From positions 1,860,001-1,924,000 of the forward strand of contig CP084616.1 of NCBI GenBank assembly GCA_025917655.1: a stretch of 64,000 bases of DNA, in the 5' to 3' direction. Both the position numbers and the translations under genes were made by a program. Below are positions 48,987-62,100 of the stretch, piece by piece; positions within the stretch are counted from its first letter, which is position 1, and each line of letters starts with the position of its first letter. The notes under the pieces were generated by a model. It was given only the letters and a program-made list of their open reading frames with translations, searched no databases and was not told where the DNA came from. The DNA comes from Chlorella sorokiniana. Taxonomy: Eukaryota > Chlorophyta > Trebouxiophyceae > Chlorellales > Chlorellaceae.

Positions 48987-51898
48987 ATGGCCCGCAATGG
49001 CGAGACGAGCATACTCACAAACGACGGCGTGAAGCTCGTGTTCGAGCGCCACGGCCGCCTGGGCGGACCCGCCGTGGTTCTGATTCACGGCTGGAGCGGT
49101 GAGCCGGCGGCCGCTCCCGCCTGCTGCCTGCTGCTGCGGCCTCACGTGTGGTTCCCTGCTGCTTCTCCTCCTGCAGGCTCGCGGCACTACTTTGACCTGA
49201 ACGCTCGCCCTCTGGCCAACGCGGGCTGCACAGTTTACACGTACGACCAGCGGTTTCACGGCGACAGCGGGCGCCCCTCCTGGGTTCGTCGCCCTTGCTC
49301 GCACGGCACCCGCTCCGCCGTCGTGGCCGCGGCTTTCCTCCCGGGAACAGCCTTTGCTAGCTGTGGCCTCTCTCCTCGCCGGCATGATGTGTTGAGCGAG
49401 CGGCGCAAGCCCAGGCCACGGCTGAAGCCCTCAGCTTGCTCCTCTGTCTTGGCTGCCCAGCGCCGCCTCCTCACTGCGCAGCTGCCCTGCGCATGCCTCC
49501 CCTGTGCTCCAGGGCTTCCGTGTGGCGCGCCTGGCTGCCGACCTGCGAGACCTGCTGGTGCAGCTGGACTTGCAAGACGTGACAGTGGTGGGTCAGCAGC
49601 CGGGGGCCAGCAGGGCGGGTCGTCTGCCTCGCCTGCCGCTCGGCCTGTCCCTTCCTGTGTTCTTCGTTGGGGCGCGAGGCGTGCACTTGTGCTTGCTCCA
49701 GGCGGATTGCAACCATCATTGGTGTTGCTTGCCACCTGGCATCCTGCGCTGCTTCCTGCAATACCCAGCCCAGCGCTGCCTGCACTCGCCCCCGCCAGCC
49801 TGGCGAGCTACCCGTGCCCCCTGGCCTCCTTCAGGTCGGGACCAGCATGGGCGTGGCGGTGATCTGGGCGTACATAGAGCTGTACGGCGAAGACCGGCTG
49901 AAGCAGGTATTGCAGCGGCACCGCAGCGACGCACAGCATCATTTTGGACGCAGTTGCTTGCTTGCAGCGTCCTGCTTGGGATGGCCAGGCCGGATGCACA
50001 TTGGCGGAATGCACATTGGCTGCTCAGGGCAGCTTCCGGCCAGCAGGTGGCCCACATGCTCGCAGCCACGTCGTGAGCGGCGGCCGCTTCATGCTGCTGT
50101 GCTGCGCTGTGCTGTGCTGCGCTGTGCTGTGCTGTGCAGGCGGTGTTTGTGGACCAGGCCCCGCTGCAGAATGTGGGCCCGGACTGGAAGTGAGCGGGCG
50201 GCTGCACGCTGCAGCCGCTAGGGATGCCTGATCCAGGGCTGCCGTCTATGCAGCATGGCCTGCTGCGGCTCGCCGCCACCGAGCCGCAGCTGCTCTTGCT
50301 GCCGGCGGCTGAGCCGGACTGTGTGTGTGGGGGCAGCCGTTCGTCGTCGCCTCGGATGCACCATCCATTACATCATCTCTTGCACACGAACTTTGAGAGC
50401 TCCCTGCTGTGCAGGTGGGGATCCACCGGCTGCTACGACGTCGCCTCCCTCACTCGCCTGCAGTGCAAGCTGGAAACAGGTGCGTGGCGGGGGGCGGCGG
50501 GTGCGCTACGCTGCGTGTGCACATGCACATGAGCATATACATGTGCAACCACACGGGGCGTATGCTTCCTGAAAGCATTCCTCTGAGAGCAGTGCTGGCG
50601 GGGCCCCAAACACGCTGTGCCGCTGCCGCGCCCGGTTGAACCTGGTTGGCGGCACCCTAGATATCTTTACCACCCCCTGCCGCAGACTTCCAGGGCTTTG
50701 CGCGCGACAACGCCGCCTTCTGCGCCAGCCTGCCGCTGTCCAAGGAGGTCTGCCGCGTGCTGGAAGCAGAGACGCTGCGGGCGGGTGCGCCGCTGCGGCG
50801 CGAACTCCCGACAAGCATGATGCGCAAGAGCGCCTGTGTGCTGTGCTGCGCTGCTCTGCGCTGCACGCCAGGGGCGCCGACGCTGCGGACGTGTGCACTG
50901 CTTTCCGCATGCTGCGCTCGCCCCGCGGTGCTGTGCGCCCGGTTCCCGCCTTGCTGACCTCGGCTGGGCCCAGCAGCCAGTCGCCAGGCTCATGCGCTGC
51001 CCGCCTACCCGCCCCACCCCTTGCCCAACCCATTCTCTGCAAACCCCTTCATTCATGCACACCACATGCACGCCTTAGCTCCCCCTCCTAACCTCCCCTT
51101 GCACACCTCAAGCCCCCGTTCTAGGTTTTTAACATGCCCCCCCCCCCGGGCCCCCGGGTCATGCAGATCCCGCCGCCCTGGCCCGCCTCATGGCAGACCA
51201 CACCGCAATTGACTGGCGCCCCCTGCTGCCCCGCATCTCCCTGCCCTGCCTCAACCTGGTGGGCCGCCAGTCGGCTGTGTTCCCCTGGTGAGCCTAGGGG
51301 GTTTCAGGGTATTGGGAGGCTCGAGCTACCCCTGAGGGCTGCACACAAGCTGATCTGCCTCCGGGCTGCACTCAAAAGCCCGTCAGCCATCCCTCTCACG
51401 CCCCCTGCTGCTGCCCGGCACACCGGCCCACAGCTGTTTCCTGCAACCGCACCCGGCCTGGAGGCGGCGTGTCGCCCCTGCGCGTGTGCCTGCTGCCCCT
51501 CCTTGCTTGCCGCCGCTGCCCGCGCCGACTCGCGCGCCTGGTGCGGCGCCCACCTGCTTCCCACCTGACGTGCCTGCCTTGCAGGTATGGGTGCGAGGTT
51601 GTGGGCAAGCTGATCCCCAACAGCCACACCATCTTTGCTGAGGACGCAAACCATTGGCTGTACATTGAGAAGCCGGAGGCGTTCAACAAGCTGGTGAGCT
51701 GCGCTGGCAGGGCGGGCGCTGGGCGCACGCCTCAGGCTGTGTACAGGAAAGGGGAGGCGCAAGGTCGGGCACCTCGTGAGCTTTCTGGCGCCGCCGGGAT
51801 GCTCATGCCCTGCTGCTGCTGCTGTTGCCGCGCTGACGCAGGTCGCCGACTTTGTGCAGCACGGCTTCCTGAACGTCGCGAAGGTGCTTCACCTCTAG
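48987..51898 (+). CDS. Alpha/beta-hydrolase fold protein
   Basis: Ten exons sum to 288 residues with no frame break: 48987-49098, 49177-49283, 49513-49587, 49835-49906, 50140-50189, 50415-50479, 50686-50784, 51167-51287, 51585-51693, 51842-51898. The start is MARNGETSILTNDGVKLVF. It shows the oxyanion HGWSG motif, Y-D-Q-R-F-H-G-D-S-G, the nucleophile elbow V-G-T-S-M-G, and a C-terminal D-A-N-H-W carrying the catalytic His, followed by EKPEAFNKLVADFV. This is the layout of the abhydrolase_1 family (esterases, lipases, haloperoxidase-like). The substrate cannot be inferred and there is no clear targeting signal. In-frame upstream ATGs exist (48855, 48942); 48987 is chosen because family homology begins there. 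Confidence 0.85.
50093..50139. repeat. GCTGTGCT-type repeat in hydrolase intron
   Basis: Repeated GCTGTGCT and GCTGCGCT units run up to the CAG acceptor of the exon starting at 50140. Confidence 0.85.
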
Positions 51899-52479
51899 AA
51901 CATCTCTAGAAGTTAGCCAGGAGCGCGGGATGCGGGCCCGACCGGTGCCGCTGCCGCTGCCAAGCCGCTCGTCCTCACACCCCCTTCTTCCGAACGGTCT
52001 TGCACTGCTATTCTTTCTTGGCAAGCTTGCAAGTCGGCTTTCCTTTGACTGGCCTGCAAGCCGGACATGCTATCTGTGATCGTGCTGCACCCGAGAGGAT
52101 GCTGGCGGAAGCGGCTGTGCTGGCGGCAAAGCAGCTGGTTTTGATTTCAAAGTATACGTGGCGTGGCGTGACTGGCGTGGCTGCAACGCACTTTTCTAGG
52201 TGCCCACTGGCCTGATCAAGCAGGTTCCTCGGGGGCAGCAGCGACCTCTGCGGCGGCAGGGGAGTGGTCGCGGCGTGCGCCATCGAGCTGATCTCAGGTC
52301 CGCCTTCACACAGCTAGCCTTTCCATCGCGAGGCTTTGTATCGTCAACCTTGACAGCCCACACACGTCTCCTTGCTGCTGGCGATGCACATGCAGCGTAG
52401 GCACCGCCCCGCTTCCTCGCGCCTCCACGGTGACAGCGCGCATTCCCCAAAAGCTACAGGCGCTCCAGGCGTTCCAGAC
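51899..52479. other. Intergenic before the GATA gene
   Basis: No separate gene is seen. The GATA frame is open upstream to ATGs at 52384 and 52390, so the right end could be coding. Confidence 0.45.
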
Positions 52480-54175
52480 ATGTCAGCGGTGGCGCAGGCG
52501 ACCAGCGCGGTGCCGCCGCTGCTCTTGCCCGCCCACGACGATGCGATTCAATCGCTGCTCCATCTTGGAGCTGAGGTGGGCGACACGGTGTCTTTCCAGA
52601 TGAATAGCGGCGAGCCAGATGGCAGCCCCACAGCGCTGTGCGGCATGGCGGAGAAGGGCTACCCTGCGGCTGCGGCGGCGGCTGCGGCGGCTGACCGCAG
52701 CGCGGCAGGGAGCCCAATCAGCCCAGAACCACAGCTGCCTGCTGGAGGCAGCGGCACAGCAGGCTCGAAGCCTGCGACCGGAAGTTTGGCAGCAGCAGCG
52801 GCGGCGGGCGGCACCGGCAGCATGGGGCAGCAAAGGGAGGAAGAGCAGCCGGCCGCGCCGCCCACCATTGCCAACTCCGATGCGCTGGCAGCGGCGCACG
52901 AGGCAGAGGCGGTCGCTGCGCTGGCCGCCGCTGCCGATGGTGCGGACGGCGAGGGCGAGAGCCCCGGCGCGGGCGACGACGGCGGGCGGGATCCAGAGTG
53001 GCGTGCCCGCCCACGGGGCCGCGGCCGCTCGCAAGCGCCGCCCGCCGCCCCCGACGCCGCCGCCAGCGCCGCAGCTTTCCTGTGCGCACTGCGGCACGAG
53101 CGATACGCCTCGCTGGTGGAAGGACAACTTTCCGATGGGCACGCTGTGCAACGCCTGCGGCATCTGGCTCAAACGACACGGTGAGCTGGCAGCAGCCGCC
53201 TGCCCCGAAAAAGGCAGCCTCTTCCAGCCAGCGGCAGCTCCCACCAGCGCAGGGCGTCATGTGCCTCCCCAGTTTGGCTGCTGCGGTACAGAGCGCAGCT
53301 GGCTGGCCCCTGCCTGCCCTAGTCTTGCGCCGCTGAAGCGCGTTTCCTTTGCTGTACCGCTGTTGTACTGCAGGGTACCCCCGCCCCGTCCAGTTCTTCC
53401 TCAGCCCGCTGGCGGTCGCCGCCGCCACGACGGGCAACGCCGCGGTGGCCGCCGCGCAGCCGCAGCAGGCGCAGCAGGCGCAGCAGCAGCAGGCAGGCCA
53501 GCCAGCGCCGCCGCCGCCATCCGAGGAGTATTACCTGATCAACGGACGGCCCAAGCGGCGGCGCGGCGGCGGCGGCAGCACCGGCAACGCACCGGCGCCC
53601 GGCGGACATGCGGCTGAGGGCGGCGGTGCCAGCGCCGCCGCAGCAGCAGCAGCGGATGCGCCGATCAAGTTTGAGGCGGCGGGCAGTCGTGTGTTTGTGA
53701 TCCGCCGCAAGCTCATCAAGGCAAGAGTGTTTGAAAGCTGCCGCTCTGAACGAAGTTGACTGTTGTTGAGCTGCTGCTTTTACAAGGCTGACACACGCAT
53801 GCGGTTCTCCCCATTTCTGCTTTCCTTGACTGCTGGCGGGTGACTGCTATGTTCCACAGCTGTGTTTCCCCCCCACCCCCCACACCCTTTTTCCTCACCT
53901 GAACACCCCGCTTCCCTCTGCCTCCCCTTGCAACACAGGCGGATGGCGGCGCCGAGCCCGACGCCGCCCTCGTGCACTTTGGGTGGGCGCCGGGCGCGCG
54001 CGCCGCCCACGACATGTACGCCGCCGTGTCGCGGTTTGGCGAGGGCTGCGGCGAGGCTTCTGTGGACGAGTTTGAGCTGCTGGGCGACTGCAAGGCCACC
54101 GCCACGCTGCAGCGGCGGCCCGCGGCGGCGCCCAGCTGGGACGCGCTCGTGCGGCGCTTTGTGGACAGCCTCTGA
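52480..54175 (+). CDS. GATA-type zinc-finger transcription factor
   Basis: Exons are 52480-53180, 53374-53720 and 53939-54175. A long Ala/Gly/Glu-rich N-terminal region precedes a basic stretch (RKRRPPPP) and one finger: C-A-H-C, 18 residues, C-N-A-C, then GIWLKRHG. The 18-residue loop is the plant spacing, with T-P-R-W-W-K in place of the common TPLWR. Exon 2 holds Gln/Ala repeats, GRPKRRRGGG (a likely nuclear signal) and a conserved-looking VFVIRRKLIK. Exon 3 encodes an acidic, aromatic C-terminal domain ending WDALVRRFVDSL. The intron after exon 2 has a GC donor (AAG|GCAAGA). Exon 1 needs one base fewer, probably in GGCGGGCGGG near 52981, to join the N-terminal frame to the finger. DNA-binding regulator; targets unknown. 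Confidence 0.8.
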
Positions 54176-54768
54176 ATGACCGGTGCCAGCCGGGGGCGCC
54201 TCCAGGACCCTACTTCAGCAACTTCGTGGCAGCGCAACTCAAACCGCTCGATCGCTGATCGACTGCGCCTGCCGCAGCTGTGGCGCTTGCCCGATGACAG
54301 CCTGTGCAGCAAAGATGCGCTGCCTGCTGCTTGTGGGACAGGCAGGCAGCCCTGCCTCTGCATGTGGCGCCACTTGCTCTTGGTGCCCTCTGCAAGCTGC
54401 CAGCTGCCCTCTACCGGCGGCTGCCGGCTCGAGCTTGTTCTGCATGCAAGCTGAACACACCCAAACCACTTCATCCCTCTGCTTTCTCATTTGCTACGGC
54501 TTGAAAGATGCAGCTGCATGTTGAAAATTTAACAATAGGCACCAACCAAGAAGGCCATAGCATTCTCACAAGTGTCCAGTGTTGCCGCCCCGCCTGACGA
54601 GGAACACTAGCGGCGGCGGTCCGCGCCCAAGGCCGCAACATGAAGGCATGATTCTGTCATTCGTTGAATTAGGCGTGTGCTGGCTGCCAAGGGCGGCGGT
54701 GAATGATTCACGGCTTGCGCAGCTTGCGCTTCGTGTTGCTCTGGCTGCACCGCCAGGCTGCTGCCTCC
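54176..54768. other. Convergent 3' region between GATA gene and UAH
   Basis: Both neighbours end here. I see no exon and no TGTAA on either strand. Confidence 0.5.
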
Positions 54769-57700
54769 TCACAGCTCCTGCTTCGCCTCGGCAGCGTCCC
54801 CAGCAAGCTTGGCCATGGTCAGCGCCAGCACCTGCACACAATGCAGACCAACGTAGGATATGTTTAGTTTGACTGATGCGTCGCATACTGGCGCAGCGCA
54901 GCGTGGCAGCGCGCCACACCTTGACGCCCGGGCAATGTCCTCGGGAGGCGTGCTCGTCGGGCGGTGAGACCAGCCGTTGCGGCAGGGGATGAAGATCATG
55001 CCGGTGGGCGCAATCTGCAGCAGAGAGTGCCAGCCCCTCCCAAGGTTAGCTAGCCAAGGTGGAGCGGACAGACGAGGGATGGGTCGGTGCTGGCGAGCGG
55101 ATGAGCGGGGCCATTTCCCTGCAGCTTCTGCCGGTACCGTTCCCCCACCTGGGCCATGAAGAGCGAGTCGTGGTAGGCGCGGGACACCATGCGCCTGCTG
55201 CTGTACCCCAGCTCCCTGCGGTACAAACACGGCGGTACAGGCAATCAGTATCAGCATGCTGATGTGCTGCCAGGGGCAAGGGGCAGGTGGCCTGAAAAGC
55301 TTCAGTCGTGGGGGCGTGCACCCCTCACAGGACTACCGCAGGCAGATGCTAGCGACAGCTGAACACAGCTCGGCAGCGCGCAGGCTGGCCGGCGACAGCA
55401 GGAAGCTGTGTGGGAGCTCTCTCACTCGACGGCAGCGGCAACAGCCTGCACCACTTCTGCCCCGAGGTGGCTGGAGGGTCCTGGTTGATCATGTCCACGC
55501 TGTGCCGCACCTGTACCGCAGGAGGTAGCAGTACAGTGCGGCGGTCCAGCGTTTCAACGATGGTCAAACGCAATCTTGGCAGCAACAGCGGAGGTGAAAA
55601 CCAACCGTTTTGCTATTGAACAAACCGTTGGTGTAGCAAGATGCCAGCCTTACCCTGGGTCGGCTGTGTACCCCACCAGCAGCAAGACACAAAGCAGGAA
55701 GACACAAGAAGCGGTGGCAAAGGCCAGCACCCACCTTGCGCTTGTCCGCAATCTCGGCGGCCTTGGCTCGGATAGCGGCCACCACGCCGTCCCGCCGCGT
55801 ACCGTCGATGTCCCGCACATCAATCTCTAGCCGCGCCTCCCGGGGCACTGCGGCAGCGGTGTTGGTGGGTGCACCAATGTTGGTGAGTGCACCAAGATAA
55901 GATTGGCGGGTGCACCGGGCAGCAGGGATGTGGCGTGAGAGCTTGGTACAGTAGTGAGCTGAGAGGCCCCTGCAGATGCCTGGCTGGCCTGCCCCCTCCA
56001 CCACTGCTGTCCACCTTGATGCCTAGCCTTTGCAGGGTTGGCAAACAGCAGTCGCCGCCTGAATTGACCAAGGGGCTATTCTGCAAGGTTGATATGAGTC
56101 ATAGTAAAAGAAAACCCACCAGAGTTGACCGCGTTAGGCTTGATGTCCCAGTAGCCTGTGGTGGCTACAGCGTCAATGGCGCCTGCGGTATGAGCGGCGG
56201 CGCGGCGCGGTACAGTCAGTTTCGGGCGTTCAAACACCAGACGCTGACTTTGGCGCTTCCCAAGGCGAGCGCATGCCGAGACGCTGGGATGGGAGAGCAT
56301 GGCCGCAAACGCAGTGCAGCAGGGACAGAAACGTCTTAATAGATTGACTCAACAGAAAAAATACCCAACTGGCGCACCTATGCCGAGCGCCGCCTGCTCC
56401 ACGAACAGCGCCAGTTCAGCCGCCGCCAGGCTTGCGTCGTTGCGCCACGGCATCAGCTGCGCGCCCGCATGGCCGCCGTCGCCTGGCGGGGCAGCGCGCC
56501 ATGGCACGTTTGCAGGCGCTCGACGTCGCAGGCTTGCAGGCCGGCCATTCGGCCGCCCATCCCACCCTCGCCGCCTCTGCTGCCTGTCCCGCACAAGCGA
56601 GCCCTGCACCCAGGCACTCTTTGCCGCCCATCAACCCACCTGAGAACGACACGCGCAGGGCTGCGGGGGCGGCGATGGCGGTCACCACTCCGACCTGCAG
56701 GCCCTCCTGCTCCAGCTGGGGGCCCTGCGACAGGAGCGGCAGCGGTGCGGCTGTGTTTTTATCGAATTACAATGCAGTTGCATACATGAGAGCACACGTG
56801 GAGTGATTGTTCCATGGGGTCGGTCGCCCGGTCACGCTCACAACCACAGCCACCCGCCCACCTGCTCAATATGCAGCTCCACAAAGGCGGACAGGTCGGC
56901 AGGGGTGCGCCGCGCCCCCGCAGCATCTCCTCGTAGGTGGCGGCGCCGTAGCCGGCTGCGGCAGGGCGGCAGGCGGGGGCAGGCGGTCGTCAGGTGGGCG
57001 CAGATGCTGGCGAGGCACCGGCGTTGCTGCAGCAGCGCAGGGATGTGCATGGTCTGGCTCCGTCCAGGGCCCGGACGCAGGGCAATCGATGCTGCTTGCC
57101 TTGACAGGCAGGGGGAGATTTGGATCCGGCAGCAGCAAAACTAAGCCAAAAAAAAGCGGGATCCGGCAGCAGCAAAATCAAGCGAAATAAACAGCTCACC
57201 CGCGCGCGCAGCCTCCAAGTACGAGGTTCCGTTCTCGTCCCGCCGGCTGTCCAGGTAGGCAGCATCCAGCACGCCTGCGGTACAGATCATGCAGTACAAC
57301 CGATACAACCGGCTCACGTGGACCCTCCCAGCACACCTGCCCCTGTGAGCGGCACAGCAACCAAGCTGCGCAGCCAGGCAACATCTGTGAATTCCTGCGC
57401 CCTTTGCCGCCCAAGTACCGCAAGTCCCAGGGCGCTGATCACCCTTTCCATCCTTCCACCCACCCCTGCGCACCACCAACAAACATCCCCCCCCCCCCCC
57501 ACACACATCCCACATACCCACCCAACCACGCACCCGCCATTGCGCGCGAGCCGCTGCAGGAGAGCGCAAAGCGGGTGGGCTCCTCGCTCGTGAACATCAC
57601 CACCTCAAGCGGACGGGCGGGCACAAAGCCGGCGTCCTTGAGGGCCTTCAGGGCAGCAATGCCGCCCACCACGCCTGCAGCAGGGGTAGTGGTGGTGGTG

Positions 57701-58444
57701 GTTGGGGGGCACGGGAAACATTGCAGGCAGTGGGGCACATTGAAAAAGGACATTTATGAAGAGTGTACGAGCTTGACCAGAAAGTTCAAAGAGCAGGCGG
57801 CAGCACAGCAGGTCTGCACTACATCGCAGCAGCAGCTGCAGCGGTCACATTTACGACGTCACTACTTTGTTTGTATCGTAACACACGGGCAAGGGAGCGA
57901 GGGAGCAGTGGGCCGCGCGCTGGGGACCCACCCACTGTGCCATCGTACATGCCAGCCAGCGGGATGGCGTCGCAGTGGCTGCCCGTGCCCACGGCGGCGG
58001 CGCCCGGGTTGGCCCCCGCCAGCACGCCGAAGATGCTGCCCATGGTGTCCTCCCGGACCGCCAGCCCCGCCTCTCCCATCAGCTGCTTGATGTATGCACG
58101 CGCCCGCATGTCGTTCTCTGCGGCGCAGCACCAGCAACAGTGTTTCTAGGAGGTGTGAGAGGCATTGGCCTGGGGAGCAGGGCCGGGCAGCAAGAAGGGC
58201 GACCTGCAGACACGATGCAAGTGCGCCCTGCGCTGCCGCCGCCGCCCGCCGCCGCCTGCCCACCCGTGAACAGGATGCGGGTGACTGCCGGGTTGGGGTC
58301 GTCCGAGAACGTGGCCAGCTTTGTGAGCTGGTCGACGATGAGCTGGCCGTCGACTTGCAGGCTGAGGGCCGCTAGTGCCGGAGATGCCGCAAGGGCCAGG
58401 GCGAGCAGGGCAGCCCACCCCTTGGAGGCTTGTCGCCGACACAT
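54769..58444 (-). CDS. UAH: Ureidoglycolate amidohydrolase (M20 metallo-amidase)
   Basis: This catalyses the last step of ureide/purine breakdown, ureidoglycolate to glyoxylate, CO2 and two NH4+. It has 13 exons on the minus strand: 58264-58444, 57932-58117, 57534-57674, 57200-57274, 56862-56955, 56640-56724, 56378-56482, 56120-56182, 55735-55847, 55426-55510, 55149-55215, 54920-55014, 54769-54831. The start MCRRQASKGWAALLALALA is a signal peptide, fitting the ER location of plant UAH. Metal-site motifs: GTGSHCDAIP, MFTSEEPTRF, VELHIEQ, and SRAYHDSLFMA. VVTAIAAPA and FIPCRNGWSHRP match plant UAH rather than allantoate amidohydrolase. Three breaks: runs at 56915-56919, 55460-55463 and 54927-54929 are each one base short. 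About 450 residues. Confidence 0.93.
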
Positions 58445-59184
58445 GATGTGCTGCAATCTGCGTAATTACGCGTCAATGAGCGTGCGGGGTTCGCCGCCCT
58501 GCTGGGACCAGTTGGGGGTTGAAAGCGCTGGCCCCGACCCCGACTGCCAACGAATCAAGGATTGCGAGCGATGGGAACTGAACTCAACATGCGCGCGCAG
58601 CGATCTTTCATCCCCGACCATCCAGGTGGCAGGTGAGATGGCGGCGGCGGCTGTGAGGCGGCAACCCACTTCAGTGTGCGGCAATGCCCAACGTTGCAAG
58701 CTTGTCCTCAAAGGCTGCCCATTGGGTGAATGCTAATCACACACGATAAAAGATAATGCTGTGCATGTTACACGGATTCACCTTGTTTGTATGTACAGGG
58801 GGCAGGCAGGCGGCAGCGCGCAAACTATAACACCAAGTTGGCTGCTGCAATCTGATACAGTTGCATGAAGTTCTCTAGGGAAGGGGCTACATGATGAACA
58901 GGGAGTGCGCTACTGGAAGTATCGCAGGCGATCGTTATAAAAAGGCAAATGGAAATGCAAATGCGGAAAAGGAATGGCGGAGCCTCAATGCTCTGAGGCA
59001 CCTTGCTAGCGGCTTTTGATGGCAGGCTGACTCACTTGAAACTTGCTGTACAAAAAACGCCTCATGGGAGGCTTTCATGCTCCTGCGGATTGCGGATGCT
59101 ACATGTGCTGTACACATACATATACTTTCTACCTTCTCTGGCTGTGCTGTTGTTGCGGGCTGCAGCGGCTGGTCTGGCGCCGCT
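58445..59184. other. Intergenic between UAH and the last gene
   Basis: This is AT-richer than the rest, with no exon seen. It holds the UAH promoter and the 3' UTR of the next minus-strand gene, with TTACA (minus TGTAA) at 58768-58772. Confidence 0.55.
58768..58772 (-). promoter_or_regulatory. Candidate poly(A) signal TGTAA (minus) for the last gene
   Basis: This lies about 410 nt past the stop of the minus-strand gene ending at 59185. Confidence 0.45.
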
Positions 59185-62100
59185 TCACTGCCTGTCCTGC
59201 AGCAGCAGCTGCCCCAGCTGGGCCTCCACCAAGCGCTGGGCCTCCTCAGCGCTGGGTGGGGCCTGCTGGACCTGCTGGATCTGCTGCTCCAGCCAAGGGT
59301 GCTGCGCCCGCTGCGCACCCTCAAACCCAGCCGGGCCGGGCACGGCAGCCACCGCAGTCGCAACATCACCTGCGGCACCGCCAGCCGCAGAGGCCAGCCC
59401 ACCCTGCTGCTGCTGCTGCTGCTGCTGCTGCGGCGGCGGCGGCGGCTGCACCTGCTGTGGCCAGGGCCCGCCCAGGCGGATGGCGCTGTTGTTGCTGGAC
59501 CTCATCACCTCCTGCATGTGGTGCTGGTGCCGCAGCTTGGCCTTGCCATGGGTCTTCCAGCGCACGCGCTTCGGCTCCTGGCGGCGTCAGCAGGGGCAGC
59601 CGAGACGAGGGAAGGTTTCAAGAGGCGGAGAGATCAGGCAAGCGGCCCGGCTCAGTAAAGCACACAGATCAGGCAGCGGCTCGGCTCAGCAAAGCACACA
59701 CAGCTGCATCTTGATTTGATGCCGATGTGCAAAGAAGCGTGCCAGCTGCAGCATCCCAGGGACAGCCGACTGCCAGTCTTCCCCCAGCTCACCGCCGCCC
59801 AGCGCGGCCCAGGCTCCCCCGCCGGGCCAAACCCAGCCATGGGCTGCCCCGCCGCCGCCTGCTGGCAGATGCGGTCGTACCAGTTGGCCAGGACGACGTC
59901 GTCCAGCTGCAGTGAGCAATTTTGAGGAAACGAAAGGCAAGGTAAACAGTTAGATTGACACGATGGGAGGGTCAACATTGAAACCTGCAACAAGGTCGAG
60001 CCAACACCGCAGGGGAGAGGCGGGACTGTATGCTGAGGTCGGAAGGTCGCTGAGCGGTTCAGGCACAACAGTGGAGCAGCAACTCACTGCCGGGATCATA
60101 GGGTGCGCTGCGCCCGCCGCCTGTGCCACCCCGAGTGCCGCGCCCAGGCCTTCTGAGACGGCGGCGGTGGGGATTGCGCCGGTGATCTCGCTGCGGGAGA
60201 GGAGTTGGGTGGGGGAAGGTGGGGGGGGAGGGGTTGTGGGGTGGGGGAGGAGTGTTGAGCAAAGAGGGATGGCATGACCAGAGCCCACCGCAACTTCCTG
60301 GTTTCCTTATCCAGACACCCCATAGACGGGCGGCATTCTTTCCGCAGTGGCCGAGGGTGACCCACGCGGCAAACATGCCAGCAATTCAGGGAGGCAGAGA
60401 GGCGCTGGCCAGCAGCGGGCCCAGCATGGCACCCCCACCAGCGAGCCCAGCCCAGGCGGTTCAAATTCAATAATAAAAACAAACAGCAACAGCAGCAGCC
60501 CACCTCATCACATCCCCCGGACCCAGCTCAGCGGGCGGCAGCGTGGCCACACCGCCGTGCGTGCCAAACAGCGGCGGCCCGCCGGGCGCCGCCGAGCGGT
60601 CCAGGCGGCCACGCCAGTCGGGCCCCAGCACGCGCTGCACCCTGCAATGGAGGTGGGTCGGGAACCGTCCATGTAAAATTTGAAAGGCACGTACATCCAG
60701 CGCAGGCTCTACACAGTGCTGCCCTTGCGCCCTGCATGGAAATCCTCACAAGGTCAGCCCTGGCGGAGCTCCCGGCCTCACTCGGCGCTGGCTCGCTCAC
60801 CAGGCAACGTTCTTGGCACGCAGGGCGGCCACCACCTTGCCCTCCCAGAACACGCAGAGCCTGCAGTGAGGCAGCATACAGCTGTTGAGGGAAACTTGGC
60901 GGCAAGAGGCCAGCAAGCCACCAGGCCGGCTGGGGTGCCCGTGCTCTTGGCCAAACAAGACGCCCGCAAGGCAGCCAACCGCACTCAAACTTAGTGACCA
61001 TGCCACCTCTGCCCAGGTTTGACGCACTTGCGGAACTGGAGGGCCCGCATCGCTCTCTTGGCCTCGTACTGCGGCACAGAGAGGCAGTACAAGAGGCGGT
61101 GTGTCACACGGTGCAGGCAGTGGCGCGGATGCCATGCTGCTTTTGCAGCGGGAAGGCACGGCGCGATGGAGAGCAACACAGCAGAGCATGGCCGCGCAAC
61201 ACCCAGCCTTCCCTCTCTCAAGTGCACACCAGGCGGCAACCCACCTCCTTCTGCTGCACGCGGGCCGCCAGCGCCGCCATGTCCGCCACACACCGCTGCA
61301 CATCTACGCCACCGTCAATTTCCGCTCCCTGCGCCTCTCCCGCCGCCAAGGCAGCAGCGGCAGCCTGAAGGGAAGCGCTGCCATCGGCGGCGGCGGCGGC
61401 GCCAGCTGCAGCACCTGCTGTCGGCTGGCCGCTCGCGGTGCGCCGCTGCTGGCCGGCGGCGCTGCTGGAAGATGCGATTTCTGCAGCCTGAGCCGCCATC
61501 TCTGCATCACTCTTGCCGCCTGAATCAGAAACAGCAGCATCATTGTTGACAGGGCTACAAGCCAGGAAAGCCCAGCAGACGGAATGCAGGCCCAGCTTCA
61601 TAAACGGCCTCACCGCTGTTATCGCGGGCAGCCATGCCCAGCAGGCGCCGCAGGGCCGCATCCTCCTCTGCAGCTCTCTCTTCCGCGTCCCAGCCCCGCG
61701 CTTCCGCCACGCGCCGCGCCTCCAGCAGCCCGGTGACCAGCTGGTCGGCGGCGGTGCGGGCAAGGTCCTCTGCAAGAAAAAAAGTGCAAGCGGCGAGAAA
61801 GAGGGCACACTGTAAGCAGGAACCAACCCTACAAGCGAGGGATGTTGGAGGGGGCACAGACGGGCAGCAACGGGCCCGCCCTGCTGCAATGCAGGGCGCA
61901 AAGAAGCGCAGCGTTGCAGCAAAGGCGCAACGCAACGGACCAACCATGCTCCCCAAACTCACCATCCTCCAGCGTCGCCAGGGCTTCCAGGTGGGCAGGC
62001 AGCTCTGCCTCGAGGCGGCGCAGCTGTGCCATGTGCTCCTCCTGCTCCTGACTGCAACACCTCACGCGGAGAAGGGGGCCGGAAAGCGGTACTCAGCGGA

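Noticed and set aside
54920-55014. Reading the UAH exon as S-H-R-P-D-E-H-A-S-P-E-D like plants
   Set aside because: That needs several extra bases. The given frame S-H-R-P-T-S-T-P-P-E-D needs only one extra base, later at 54927-54929.
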